Positions 53,541 to 63,848 of a stretch of 64,000 nt of DNA are shown in pieces. Positions within the stretch are counted from its first letter, which is position 1. Every line of letters starts with the position of its first letter. Source of the stretch: an uncultured Lachnospiraceae bacterium (lineage in GTDB: Bacteria; Bacillota; Clostridia; Lachnospirales; Lachnospiraceae); assembly GCA_946615865.1 (NCBI GenBank), contig CAMOIJ010000005.1:52364-116363 (forward strand). Direction: 5' to 3'. The position numbers and the translations under genes are program-made. The notes beneath the pieces were generated by a model. The model searched no databases. It saw only the letters and a program-made list of their open reading frames with translations, and was not told where the DNA came from.

Positions 53541-54437
53541 TTATCTGTTTGCGGGCGCGGCTTTTTCCCTGAGAGGCGGCAGAAGAGTATCCGGAACATA
53601 CAGGCGGCCGTATCCTGTACCAAGGTCAAGGCCTTTCTTGCGGCTTCCGTGGAAGTCGCTTCCTCCGCTGGGCAAAAGGCTGAACTTCTCGGCGAGCCTG
53701 GAAAGATATGCGGTGTCCGCGGGCTTATAACCTGAGTAGAAGACCTCGATCCCCGAAAGGCCGTATCCGCAGAGAGAAGTGAGCAGTTCACACAGCTGAT
53801 CATCGCTCATTTTGTACTGAAGCGGATGGGCCAGGATCGGTACCGCGCCGTAATGCATAAGAAAGCTGACACCGTCCTGCGGCGATATTTTCTCCCTCGG
53901 AACAAAGAAGGGACAGTCATCGCCGATCAGCTTGCGGAAGGCTTCATCAATTGAGGAAATAAAGCCTTTTTCCAACATGAACTGCGCAAAGTGAGCGCGG
54001 GTGATGACGGTGTCCGGAAAGCGCGGCGCAAGTTCGTCGTAGTTCACGGGATAGCCGCCTTCGGTCAGAAGACTGCACATCTTCTTATTCCTGTAGATCC
54101 TTGCGTCCGCAAATTCCCGGAGTCTGCCAATAAAATCGGGATTTTTCCAATCGATGAATAGTCCGACGATATGGATGTCCCTGCCCCTGTACTCCGTGGA
54201 GAGCTCAACACCCGGTATGACTTCGGGGACGATGCGCGAGCCGGTGCATGATGACTCCGACGCTTCTTCCCTGAGTTTTTGAGCGGTCAAAAGCGCCTCC
54301 TCTATGCCGTCCGCTGTGTCGTGGTCGGTCAGTGCGACAGCAGACAGTCCTTTTGCCTGAGCATAGCGGATCAGCTCTTTTGGAGAAAATGTGCCGTCGG
54401 ATTTTGTTGAGTGGGTGTGAAGGTCTATAGGACTCAT
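53541..54437 (-). CDS. PHP-domain phosphoesterase (RNase AM / nucleoside bisphosphate phosphatase type)
   Basis: 298 aa. The metal-binding PHP motifs are intact: DLHTHSTKSDG at residues 5-15, LTDHDT near 38, GVELSTEYRGRDIHI near 75, and SGGSDFHG near 260. This is the TrpH/YciV-like family, which removes phosphate from 3',5'-bisphosphonucleotides and trims the 5' end of rRNAs. AGAGG lies 8 bases before the ATG. It is on the same strand as, and just downstream of, the second ABC-F gene, separated by a terminator. Confidence 0.9.
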   Translation of the reverse strand: MSPIDLHTHSTKSDGTFSPKELIRYAQAKGLSAVALTDHDTADGIEEALLTAQKLREEASESSCTGSRIVPEVIPGVELSTEYRGRDIHIVGLFIDWKNPDFIGRLREFADARIYRNKKMCSLLTEGGYPVNYDELAPRFPDTVITRAHFAQFMLEKGFISSIDEAFRKLIGDDCPFFVPREKISPQDGVSFLMHYGAVPILAHPLQYKMSDDQLCELLTSLCGYGLSGIEVFYSGYKPADTAYLSRLAEKFSLLPSGGSDFHGSRKKGLDLGTGYGRLYVPDTLLPPLREKAAPANR

Positions 54438-54462
54438 ATCGAAACCTCTTTTAAAGGTATGA

Positions 54463-54495
54463 ATAAGCAGCCGGCTGTGATGTCCAGCCGGCTGC
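54463..54495 (-). terminator. Terminator of the second ABC-F gene
   Basis: On the minus strand, GCAGCCGGCT and AGCCGGCTGC make a perfect 10-bp stem with a 9-base loop, followed by TTATTC. Confidence 0.75.
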
Positions 54496-54514
54496 TTCGA
54501 TCGACTTGTATGGA

Positions 54515-56152
54515 TCAGTTGCTGTCCTCTTCGCGGGACGCTTCATAGACAGTTCTCTTTCTCGCGTCGGCATTGTTCTCAAGGTAATCGTCATATGTGG
54601 TCACCTTGTCGATGATGCTGCCGTCGGGCAGGATCTCGATGATGCGGTTCGCGGTGGTCTGTACGACCTGATGGTCGCGGCAAGCGATCAGTTCGACGCC
54701 GGGGAACTTGATCATTCCTTCGTTGAGGGCGGAGATGGACTCCATATCCAGATGGTTTGTGGGCTCATCGAAGATCAGGCAGTTAGCTCCGCTGATCATC
54801 ATCTTTGAGAGCTGGCAGCGGACCTTCTCGCCTCCGGAGAGGACGCCGATCTTTTTAACGCCGTCGTCGCCGGCGAACAGCATTCTTCCGAGGAATCCTC
54901 TTACATAGGTCACGTCCTTGATGGGAGAGTAGCCTGTAAGCCATTCTGTGATGGTGCGCTCGCCCCTGAACTCCTTGGAGTTGTCTTTCTGGAAATAAGC
55001 CTGGGAAGTTGTCACGCCCCACTTGTAGGTCCCCTCGTCAGGCTCCATGTTGCCCATGAGGATCTCAAACAGAGTAGTCTTGGCGAGCTCCTGACTTCCC
55101 ACAAAAGCGATCTTATCGTCGTGTCCCATGACAAAGGAAACATTGTCGAGGACCTTCACGCCGTTGATAGTCTTGCTGATGCCGCTGACTGTGAGCACTT
55201 CGTTTCCGATCTCTCTGTCCGGACGGAAATCGATATAGGGATATTTGCGGCTCGAGGGCTTGATCTCATCGAGCTGGATCTTCTCAAGCGCGCGCTTACG
55301 GCTGGTGGCCTGCTTGGATTTCGAGGCGTTTGCCGAGAAGCGGGAGATGAACTCCTTGAGTTCCTTGATCTTTTCTTCCTTCTTTTTATTCGCTTCCTTC
55401 ATCTGACGGATCAGCAGGCGGGAAGACTCGTACCAGAAATCGTAGTTTCCGGCAAAGAGTGTGATCTTTCCGTAATCGATGTCCGCGATATAGGTGCAGA
55501 CCTTATTGAGGAAGTAGCGGTCGTGGGAAACGACGATGACAGTATTGGGGAAGTTGATAAGGAACTCCTCAAGCCATGCGATCGCGTCCAGATCCAGATG
55601 GTTGGTGGGCTCGTCGAGAAGCAGGATATCGGGATTACCGAAAAGCGCCCTCGCCAGCAAAACCTTGACCTTCTGCGCGCCGGTCAGCTCCCTCATGAGA
55701 TAGCTGTGAAGATCCGTCTCGATCCCGAGGCCGTTGAGAAGAGTCTCCGCGTCGGATTCCGCTTCCCATCCGTTGAGTTCCGCGAACTCGGTCTCAAGTT
55801 CACTTGCCTTAATGCCGTCCTCGTCGGAGAAGTCCTCCTTCATATAGAGGGCGTCCTTCTCTTTCATGATCTCAAAGAGCCGGGAATTTCCCTGAATGAC
55901 TGTGTCAAGAACTACCTGGTTGTCATATTTATTCTGGTCCTGTTCCAGAAAAGAAAGACGCTGTCCGGGAGTGATCGAAATGTGGCCGTTTGTGGTGTCA
56001 AGCTGCCCGCTCAGGATCCTTAAGAAAGTGGACTTGCCCGCGCCGTTGGCGCCGATGATCCCGTAACAGTTTCCTTCGGTGAATTTAATATTTACATCCT
56101 CGAACAAAGCTTTTTTGCCGAGTCTGAGAGTTACGTTATTTGCTGCGATCAT
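54515..56152 (-). CDS. ABC-F family ATPase, YbiT-like, with a degenerate second ATP site
   Basis: 545 aa from the ATG at 56152, preceded by AAAGGAGG. Two ABC domains, no membrane segments. The first domain is intact: Walker A GANGAGKST (34-42), LTGAQKVK signature, LLDEPTNHLD, VSHDRYF switch. The second is unusual: Walker A reads GSQELAKTT (352-360), without the normal GxGK glycines, and the His-switch SHD is CRD (Arg492), while its signature (LSGGEKVR) and Walker B (IFDEPTNHLD) are normal. The linker has the ABC-F Lys/Arg-rich helices. A ribosome-associated translation factor role is expected. It is clearly different from the ABC-F gene at 18-20 kb. Confidence 0.9.
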   Translation of the reverse strand: MIAANNVTLRLGKKALFEDVNIKFTEGNCYGIIGANGAGKSTFLRILSGQLDTTNGHISITPGQRLSFLEQDQNKYDNQVVLDTVIQGNSRLFEIMKEKDALYMKEDFSDEDGIKASELETEFAELNGWEAESDAETLLNGLGIETDLHSYLMRELTGAQKVKVLLARALFGNPDILLLDEPTNHLDLDAIAWLEEFLINFPNTVIVVSHDRYFLNKVCTYIADIDYGKITLFAGNYDFWYESSRLLIRQMKEANKKKEEKIKELKEFISRFSANASKSKQATSRKRALEKIQLDEIKPSSRKYPYIDFRPDREIGNEVLTVSGISKTINGVKVLDNVSFVMGHDDKIAFVGSQELAKTTLFEILMGNMEPDEGTYKWGVTTSQAYFQKDNSKEFRGERTITEWLTGYSPIKDVTYVRGFLGRMLFAGDDGVKKIGVLSGGEKVRCQLSKMMISGANCLIFDEPTNHLDMESISALNEGMIKFPGVELIACRDHQVVQTTANRIIEILPDGSIIDKVTTYDDYLENNADARKRTVYEASREEDSN

Positions 56153-56203
56153 GTAGCCTCCTTTTTTCCATAACAAAAGCGCAGATCAGGATCTGCTTTT
56201 CTT

Positions 56204-56232
56204 ATAATAGCGGAGTACGCCGGTGTAAGCAA
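56204..56232 (-). promoter_or_regulatory. Predicted promoter of the second ABC-F gene
   Basis: On the minus strand, TTGCTT (56232-56227) and TATTAT (56209-56204) are 17 bp apart. The short leader holds an imperfect hairpin (AAAAGCAGATC...GATCTGCGCTTTT) directly before the ribosome site. Confidence 0.68.
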
Positions 56233-56366
56233 GTAACGCTTTTCATAAATTTTACATACAGATCCTTCAGATTATGTACAGAGGAATTTATCTTTGGACA
56301 CAAGTCATAGTATTTTGGGCAAAATAGTGTTAAACTGTCATTAAGATAATGACACAAGAGGTTTGC

Positions 56367-57218
56367 ATGAGAATCAGATACGGAAGCATTCTGAAGACGC
56401 CTGCAGTGCTCTCCGGCCTTTATCTTCTGGCAGTTATGCCGAGGATGACGAACAGAGCGGATCCGGCGCCTTTTAAAACGAGGTTTTTCGCTCACAGAGG
56501 ACTGCATGACAACGGAACGGACGCTCCGGAGAATTCCATGGCGGCGTTCAGAAAAGCTGTGGAGAGCGGGTTCGGGATCGAATTGGATGTACAGCTTACC
56601 GCGGACCTTGTCCCGGTGATCTTCCACGATCCGGACCTTTTAAGAGTGTGCGGCGTTAACAGGCAGGTGAGAGACTGCACATATGCACAGCTTCAGGAGT
56701 ATAAGCTCTTTGGAAGCAATGAGAGGATTCCCACACTGAGGGAGTTCCTTGAGATGGTGGACGGAAGAGTCCCGCTGATCGTGGAATTCAAATCCGAGGA
56801 CACGGACATGACGCTGTGCAGGATCATCGATCCGATGCTGAAAGCTTATAAGGGCGTCTACTGCATAGAATCCTTTAATCCGCTGGTTCTTTTCTGGTAC
56901 AGGATCCATCGCCCGGGAGTAATGAGAGGGCAGCTTTCAGACGGCTTTCTCCATATCCCCAAGTACAGGACGTTTCCGAAAGCGCCGGCCACAATATCTG
57001 TCCAGTTTCTGATACCAAACTTCTTGTCAAAACCTGACTTCATCGCATACAATCATATGTATGAAGGAAATCTTTCCAGGAGGATCTGCCGGAGTCTTTA
57101 CAGGGCGAAGTCGGCGGCCTGGACGATCAGAAGCGAGAAGGAGCTGAAAAAGGCTGCGGGAGCTTTTGATGTTTTTATTTTTGACAGCTTCATACCGAAA
57201 CTGTCCGGAGGGCAGTAG
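56367..57218 (+). CDS. Membrane-anchored glycerophosphodiester phosphodiesterase
   Basis: 283 aa from the ATG at 56367 behind AGAGG. An N-terminal hydrophobic segment (about residues 8-25) is followed by the GDPD barrel: FAHRGLHDNGTDAPENS with the catalytic His and Asn-Ser, then GIELDVQLTADLVPVIFHD with metal ligands and second catalytic His. VEFKSEDTD and AWTIRSEKELK are later family motifs. It hydrolyses glycerophosphodiesters or, in Gram-positives, may act on teichoic or lipoteichoic acid. Single gene, divergent from the ABC-F gene. Confidence 0.92.
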   Translation: MRIRYGSILKTPAVLSGLYLLAVMPRMTNRADPAPFKTRFFAHRGLHDNGTDAPENSMAAFRKAVESGFGIELDVQLTADLVPVIFHDPDLLRVCGVNRQVRDCTYAQLQEYKLFGSNERIPTLREFLEMVDGRVPLIVEFKSEDTDMTLCRIIDPMLKAYKGVYCIESFNPLVLFWYRIHRPGVMRGQLSDGFLHIPKYRTFPKAPATISVQFLIPNFLSKPDFIAYNHMYEGNLSRRICRSLYRAKSAAWTIRSEKELKKAAGAFDVFIFDSFIPKLSGGQ

Positions 57219-57340
57219 ACGAGTGAGGCCGCGGGGCTTCATACCGCAGTTGCCGGAAGGCGGCACAGGCATGAGGTCTTTTGTCGTTTCATAATGGTAA
57301 CAGCTCTTTTTAAAGGGTTGAATATTAAGGAGGTACGTGA

Positions 57341-59971
57341 ATGAGCAAAAGGGTATATCTATTCAACGAAGGCAGTGCCGACATGCGTAATCTCCTTGGC
57401 GGTAAGGGTGCGAACCTGGCTGAGATGACCAACATTGGTCTTCCGATCCCGAACGGTTTCACAATTTCCACCGAGGCGTGCACAGACTATTACAATGACG
57501 GCAAGACCATTAACGAGGACACACAGGCGCAGATCTTCAAGGCGCTGGAGTGGCTGGAAGGCGTGCAGGGCAAGAAGTTCGGCGATACGGAGAATCCGCT
57601 TCTGGTTTCCGTTCGTTCCGGTGCGAGAGCATCCATGCCCGGCATGATGGACACCATCCTCAATCTTGGTCTTAACGACGTGTCCGTAAAGGGCTTTGCT
57701 GCCAAGACCGGCAATCCCAGATTTGCCTATGATTCCTACAGAAGATTCATCCAGATGTTCTCTGATGTCGTTATGGGCATGAGCAAGACTTTCTTCGACA
57801 GCATCCTTGAAGCTGAGAAGAAGGCGCACGGCTATGTATATGACACAGAGCTGAAGGCAGAGGATCTTCAGAATGTCATCGCCAAGTACAAAGAGATCTA
57901 TGCTGAGAAGATGGGCGAAGAGTTCCCTCAGGATCCCAAGGTACAGCTGATGGAAGCCATTAAGGCTGTTTTCCGTTCCTGGGACAACCCCAGAGCTAAC
58001 TACTACAGAATGATGAACGATATCCCTTACGAGTGGGGTACCGCTGTCAACGTTCAGTCCATGGTATTCGGCAACATGGGCAATACTTCCGGTACCGGCG
58101 TTGCGTTCACACGTAACCCTGCAACCGGCGCAAAGGGTATCTTCGGTGAGTACCTGATCAACGCACAGGGCGAAGACGTCGTCGCGGGTATCCGTACTCC
58201 TCAGCCGATCACACAGCTTGAGAAGGATCTTCCCGAGTGCTACAAGCAGTTCATCGCTATCGCTGACAGACTTGAGAAGCACTATCGCGACATGCAGGAT
58301 ATGGAGTTCACCATTGAGGAAGGCAAGCTGTACTTCCTGCAGACCAGAAACGGCAAGAGAACCGCACAGGCTGCTATCCAGGTTGCGTGCGATCTGGTAG
58401 ATGAAGGCATGATCACTCCTCAGGAAGCAGTTCTTCGTATCGAGGCCAAGAGCCTTGACCAGCTGCTGCACCCTGCGTTTGATGCTGCCGCACTTAAGAA
58501 CGGCAAGCAGATCGGCGAGGCGCTTCCCGCTTCTCCCGGCGCTGCCGCGGGCCGCATCTATTTCAACGCTGACGACGCTGTCGCTGCACATGCTGCAGGC
58601 AGCAGAGTCATCCTGGTCCGTCAGGAGACATCCCCTGAGGATATCGAGGGTATGCACGCTGCAGAAGGCGTTCTGACCATGCGCGGCGGCATGACCTCCC
58701 ACGCGGCAGTTGTCGCGCGCGGCATGGGCACTTGCTGCGTATCCGGCTGCGGCGACCTCAAGGTTCATGAAGAAGAGAAGTACATCGAACTGGGCGGCTA
58801 CACCATCAAGGAAGGCGAGTACATCTCCCTTGACGGCTCCACCGGTAAGATCTATCTGGGCGACATCCCGACAGTTGAAGCATCCATCTCCGGTAACTTC
58901 GAGAGGATCATGAACTGGGCAGACCAGTTCAGAAGACTGAAAGTCAGAACCAACGCCGATACGCCTGAGGACGCTGCGAACGCAGTCCGCATGGGCGCTG
59001 AAGGTATCGGTCTTACAAGAACCGAGCACATGTTCTTCAATCCTGAGAGAATCCCGAAGATCCGCAAGATGATCCTTTCCGACACAGTCGAAGAGAGAGA
59101 AGCGGCTCTGAACGAGCTGATTCCTTTCCAGAAGGGCGACTTCAAGGGCATCTACAAGGCTATGGAAGGCAGACCGGTTACCATTCGTTTCCTGGATCCG
59201 CCGCTTCATGAGTTCGTCCCCACAACAGAAGAGGACATTAAGGAACTCGCCGATGAGATGGGCCTGTCCGTAGAAGTAGTCAAGGCTCGCTGCGACTCCC
59301 TGCATGAGTTCAACCCTATGATGGGCCACCGCGGCTGCCGTCTGGCTGTCACATTCCCTGAGATCGCGAAGATGCAGACCAGAGCTGTCATGGAAGCTGC
59401 GATCGAAGTCAATGCGGAAGAAGGCTACAACATCATCCCCGAGATCATGGTTCCTCTGGTAGGCGACAAGAAAGAGCTCGCGTTTGTTAAGAAGACCATC
59501 GTTGAGACAGCTGAAGAAGTCAAGAAGGAGAAAGGCTCCGACATCGAGTACCATATCGGCACAATGATCGAGATCCCCAGAGCAGCTCTTATGGCTGACG
59601 AGATCGCAGAGGAAGCTCAGTTCTTCAGCTTCGGCACAAACGACCTGACTCAGATGACATTCGGCTTCTCCCGTGACGACGCAGGCAAGTTCCTGACCGA
59701 CTACTACAAGAGCAAGATCTATGAGTCTGATCCTTTCGCACACCTCGACCAGAACGGTGTCGGCCAGCTGATCCAGATGGCTGCTGAGAAGGGCCGCAAA
59801 GTACGTCCCGACATCAAGCTCGGCATCTGCGGTGAGCACGGCGGAGATCCTGCTTCCATCGAGTTCTGCAACAAGGTGGGTCTGACATATGTCTCCTGCT
59901 CGCCTTTCCGTGTTCCGATCGCAAGACTGGCAGCAGCTCAGGCAGCGATCACAAACGGCGATGTGAAGTGA
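57341..59971 (+). CDS. ppdK: Pyruvate, phosphate dikinase
   Basis: 876 aa, full length. It interconverts pyruvate/ATP/Pi and PEP/AMP/PPi; in Lachnospiraceae it often supports PPi-linked glycolysis. ATP-grasp domain first (GGKGANLAEM, GARASMPGMMDTILNLG), then the swivelling His domain with His454 in GGMTSHAAVVARGMG and the neighbouring regulatory Thr452, then the PEP-binding barrel ending with GICGEHGGDP. AAGGAGG 8 bases before the ATG. Codon use is strongly biased (very few TTA, CTA, TCA), as in highly expressed genes. Confidence 0.97.
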   Translation: MSKRVYLFNEGSADMRNLLGGKGANLAEMTNIGLPIPNGFTISTEACTDYYNDGKTINEDTQAQIFKALEWLEGVQGKKFGDTENPLLVSVRSGARASMPGMMDTILNLGLNDVSVKGFAAKTGNPRFAYDSYRRFIQMFSDVVMGMSKTFFDSILEAEKKAHGYVYDTELKAEDLQNVIAKYKEIYAEKMGEEFPQDPKVQLMEAIKAVFRSWDNPRANYYRMMNDIPYEWGTAVNVQSMVFGNMGNTSGTGVAFTRNPATGAKGIFGEYLINAQGEDVVAGIRTPQPITQLEKDLPECYKQFIAIADRLEKHYRDMQDMEFTIEEGKLYFLQTRNGKRTAQAAIQVACDLVDEGMITPQEAVLRIEAKSLDQLLHPAFDAAALKNGKQIGEALPASPGAAAGRIYFNADDAVAAHAAGSRVILVRQETSPEDIEGMHAAEGVLTMRGGMTSHAAVVARGMGTCCVSGCGDLKVHEEEKYIELGGYTIKEGEYISLDGSTGKIYLGDIPTVEASISGNFERIMNWADQFRRLKVRTNADTPEDAANAVRMGAEGIGLTRTEHMFFNPERIPKIRKMILSDTVEEREAALNELIPFQKGDFKGIYKAMEGRPVTIRFLDPPLHEFVPTTEEDIKELADEMGLSVEVVKARCDSLHEFNPMMGHRGCRLAVTFPEIAKMQTRAVMEAAIEVNAEEGYNIIPEIMVPLVGDKKELAFVKKTIVETAEEVKKEKGSDIEYHIGTMIEIPRAALMADEIAEEAQFFSFGTNDLTQMTFGFSRDDAGKFLTDYYKSKIYESDPFAHLDQNGVGQLIQMAAEKGRKVRPDIKLGICGEHGGDPASIEFCNKVGLTYVSCSPFRVPIARLAAAQAAITNGDVK

Positions 59972-59990
59972 TCAAATAGTTAAACAGGAT

Positions 59991-60026
59991 AAAAAAGGAC
60001 TGTCGCAAGCGCGGCAGTCCTTTTTT
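59991..60026 (+). terminator. Terminator of ppdK
   Basis: AAAAAAGGACTG and CAGTCCTTTTTT enclose a 12-base loop; the stem continues directly into the T-run. Confidence 0.9.
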
Positions 60027-60132
60027 ATGGCATTTTTTATCGAAAAAGAATAAACTAAAGAATAAGATTAAGTACATTAACCTGTTAAAACTACAATTCA
60101 GTGTTTGGGATATAGCAGCTGAGGATGTGTAA

Positions 60133-61203
60133 ATGAGTAATGCGGCAATTGTAATACCTTCTTATGAGCCGGATGAAAGACTGGTCCAATTGATAAATGA
60201 TCTGGTGAACAAAGGCATGGGACCGATCTATATTGTCAATGACGGAAGCGGCAGAGAGTACGACGGTATTTTTTGCAGTATAAGGAATATGGTCGAATCG
60301 GGCGGGGGAGCAATATTACAGCATGATGTTAACAGAGGAAAGGGAAGAGCTTTAAAGACTGCATTCGAGTACATACTGAAGAATGATCAGGATGTGGAGT
60401 CGGTTGTGACAGCGGATTCTGACGGACAGCATACTTGTGAGTGCATTCAGCGTGTAATTGACGCGGGCTTTAAGAATAAGCAGTGCCTTATCCTGGGGGT
60501 CAGAACTTTTGACCTGGATGGCGTTCCGTGGAGAAGCAGAGCGGGAAACAAAATAACGGAAAAAGTATTTGAATACATCACAGGCGTTCATATTACGGAT
60601 ACACAGACCGGATTAAGAGCGATTCCCAGGGAGTATCTGCCTGATCTGTTAAATGTAAAAGGCGAGCGATTTGAATACGAGATGAGAATGCTGATAGATG
60701 CTGTCGACAAAATGGATGTTATCGAAGTGCCGATACAGACGATCTATGATTCAAAAGAAAACCATCAGACGCATTTTAATACACTTAAGGATTCGATCAG
60801 AATCTATAGGATCCTGTGTGAACGATTTGTAAAGTATATCTTTTCGTCGGTTTCGGCATGTCTCCTGGATCTGGCGATCTTTGCGGCAGCGTGCAGTTTA
60901 CTTGAACAGAAGCATCCGGCGATGTATATCACTTATGCGACGGTAAGCGCGAGAGTGATCTCTGCCGTATACAATTATCTGATCAATTACAGAATCGTAT
61001 TTAAGAGTAAAGAAAATCCCGGCAAAGCTGCGGTCAAGTATTTCCTGCTCGCCGCTGTTCAGATGTCCTGCAGCGCGCTGCTGGTGACAGTACTTAACAG
61101 GATCTGGCCAAACGGTACAGAAGTTGTCTTCAAAGCAATTGTGGATACTATACTGTTTTTTGTCAGTTATGCTGTCCAGCAGAGATTCGTGTTTAAAGAA
61201 TAA
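60133..61203 (+). CDS. Glycosyltransferase family 2 fused to a GtrA-like membrane domain
   Basis: 356 aa. The N-terminal GT-A domain (about residues 1-215) resembles dolichol-phosphate mannosyltransferase: IPSYEPDERL, DVNRGKGRALKTAF, TADSDGQH (metal-binding D-x-D region) and TDTQTGLRAIPREY. The C-terminal part (about 225-356) has four membrane helices of the GtrA type, ending in AVQQRFVFKE. Such proteins make polyprenyl-phosphate sugars and help flip them for surface glycan decoration. GAGGATG precedes the ATG. Base composition is visibly more AT-rich than in neighbouring ppdK and groEL. Confidence 0.9.
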   Translation: MSNAAIVIPSYEPDERLVQLINDLVNKGMGPIYIVNDGSGREYDGIFCSIRNMVESGGGAILQHDVNRGKGRALKTAFEYILKNDQDVESVVTADSDGQHTCECIQRVIDAGFKNKQCLILGVRTFDLDGVPWRSRAGNKITEKVFEYITGVHITDTQTGLRAIPREYLPDLLNVKGERFEYEMRMLIDAVDKMDVIEVPIQTIYDSKENHQTHFNTLKDSIRIYRILCERFVKYIFSSVSACLLDLAIFAAACSLLEQKHPAMYITYATVSARVISAVYNYLINYRIVFKSKENPGKAAVKYFLLAAVQMSCSALLVTVLNRIWPNGTEVVFKAIVDTILFFVSYAVQQRFVFKE

Positions 61204-61219
61204 CGAGATGAGTATAATG

Positions 61220-61255
61220 AAAAAAGAGACTGCCGCGGGCGGAAGTCTCTTTTTT
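61220..61255. terminator. Bidirectional terminator between the glycosyltransferase and the small minus-strand gene
   Basis: AAAAAAGAGACT and AGTCTCTTTTTT with a GC-rich 12-base loop; A- and T-runs on both sides allow termination in both directions. Confidence 0.88.
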
Positions 61256-61285
61256 ATCATTTTTAATTCTACAAAAGTCTTAAGG

Positions 61286-61549
61286 TCATGCGAGCCCTTT
61301 CCACGTGACGCCGTAGACCTGTTCCATGACTTTGCGGACTTCGTCCATCATGTGCTGACACGCTTCGCTCTCGGTAGCGAACTGCATGAGGCCGATCTTC
61401 TTTTTCTTCTCACTGAAGTATACTTCCCAGCTGTCCTGCTTGTTCTTTCCCAGGCAGATCCTTCCGCCGTGGGAACCGCCCTTGAGATTATATAAACGAG
61501 AAGGAACAAGATGTTCTTTGAAGAATGCCTTAAGCTCTTTAACAGTCAT
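61286..61549 (-). CDS. Small soluble protein of unknown function
   Basis: 87 aa with a strong AGGAGGAGAG site before the ATG. Sequence features: an N-terminal helix (MTVKELKAFFKEHLVP), then LYNLKGGSHGGRICLGK, a beta-like SWEVYFSEKKKKIGLMQF segment and a C-terminal helix (TESEACQHMMDEVRKVMEQ). The WEVYFSE...ESEAC pattern recalls small polymorphic-toxin immunity-type proteins, but I cannot name the family with confidence. It has its own promoter with a palindrome near the transcription start and a terminator. No toxin gene is adjacent. Confidence 0.75.
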   Translation of the reverse strand: MTVKELKAFFKEHLVPSRLYNLKGGSHGGRICLGKNKQDSWEVYFSEKKKKIGLMQFATESEACQHMMDEVRKVMEQVYGVTWKGLA

Positions 61550-61574
61550 GACTCTCCTCCTTTTTTTGCAAATT

Positions 61575-61631
61575 ACTACAAGTAGTCTTGAAAACTACAT
61601 ATACTATAGCACTAAGAGGATAATCTTTCAA
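61575..61631 (-). promoter_or_regulatory. Promoter of the small minus-strand gene with a nearby palindrome
   Basis: On the minus strand, TTGAAA (61631-61626), 17-bp spacer, TATAGT (61608-61603). The palindrome ACTACAAGTAGT at 61575-61586 lies just past the expected transcription start, and another ACTAC half-site lies at 61594-61598, a layout suggesting an operator. Confidence 0.6.
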
Positions 61632-61767
61632 TATGAATAATGATTTTTTATTAAGTATAAAAAAAGCATTAAATATGAAAAAAGGGGATGAATGAGTATT
61701 TTGAAGAAAACGGAAGAAATGAAGAGAAATAATGAGATATATGGGTAAATAGCGGCGATCCATTCGG
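61632..61767 (+). other. AT-rich intergenic stretch before groES
   Basis: Purine- and AT-rich sequence with several A-runs and no convincing ORF, RNA gene or repeat on either strand. It separates the divergent promoters of the small gene and groESL and may act as an upstream promoter element. Confidence 0.5.
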
Positions 61768-61796
61768 TTGCAAACAAAAGTGGATAAAACTATTAT
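61768..61796 (+). promoter_or_regulatory. Predicted sigma-A promoter of groESL
   Basis: TTGCAA (61768-61773), 17-bp spacer, TATTAT (61791-61796). Transcription would start near 61803, immediately before the CIRCE element. Confidence 0.8.
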
Positions 61797-61807
61797 ACCA
61801 ACTAGAG

Positions 61808-61834
61808 TTAGCACTCAACATGAATGAGTGCTAA
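61808..61834 (+). promoter_or_regulatory. CIRCE element (HrcA operator)
   Basis: TTAGCACTC (61808-61816), nine bases, GAGTGCTAA (61826-61834): a perfect consensus CIRCE. It shows heat-shock repression of groESL by HrcA, whose gene is not in this window. Confidence 0.97.
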
Positions 61835-61890
61835 CAACAAATTGCTGAATATGTAAATGAATCATTCACGCATGATAAGGAGGCGTAAAC

Positions 61891-62175
61891 ATGAAGTTAG
61901 TACCTTTAGGAGACAGAGTCGTTCTCAAGCAGCTTGAGGCGGAGCAGACAACAAAGTCCGGCATTGTCCTTCCCGGACAGGAGAAAGAAAAGCCCCAGCA
62001 GGCGGAAGTCATCGCGGTCGGCCCCGGCGGAGTCGTTGACGGCAAGGAGATCAAGATGGAAGTTAAGGCCGGCGACAAGGTCATCTATTCCAAGTATGCG
62101 GGAACAGAAGTCAAACTCGAGGATGAGAAGTTCATTATCGTCAAGCAGAATGACATTCTGGCAGTGATCGAATAA
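61891..62175 (+). CDS. groES: Co-chaperonin GroES
   Basis: 94 aa. It caps the GroEL ring. The start MKLVPLGDRVVLKQLEAE, the mobile loop TTKSGIVLPG (about residues 22-31) and the end EEKFIIVKQNDILAVIE-like sequence are typical. AAGGAGG 8 bases before the ATG. First gene of the CIRCE-controlled operon, 43 bases before groEL. Confidence 0.98.
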   Translation: MKLVPLGDRVVLKQLEAEQTTKSGIVLPGQEKEKPQQAEVIAVGPGGVVDGKEIKMEVKAGDKVIYSKYAGTEVKLEDEKFIIVKQNDILAVIE

Positions 62176-62203
62176 ATCAGACAGACTATATTTTGAAACT
62201 TAG

Positions 62204-63835
<1,632 letters not shown>

Positions 63836-63848
63836 TAATAAACCAGCA

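Noticed and set aside
57359..59839. An 826-codon open frame on the minus strand opposite ppdK
   Set aside because: It is an antisense shadow caused by the near absence of TTA, CTA and TCA codons in a highly expressed gene. It has Cys/Leu/Val-rich sequence without any domain and ppdK is unambiguous.
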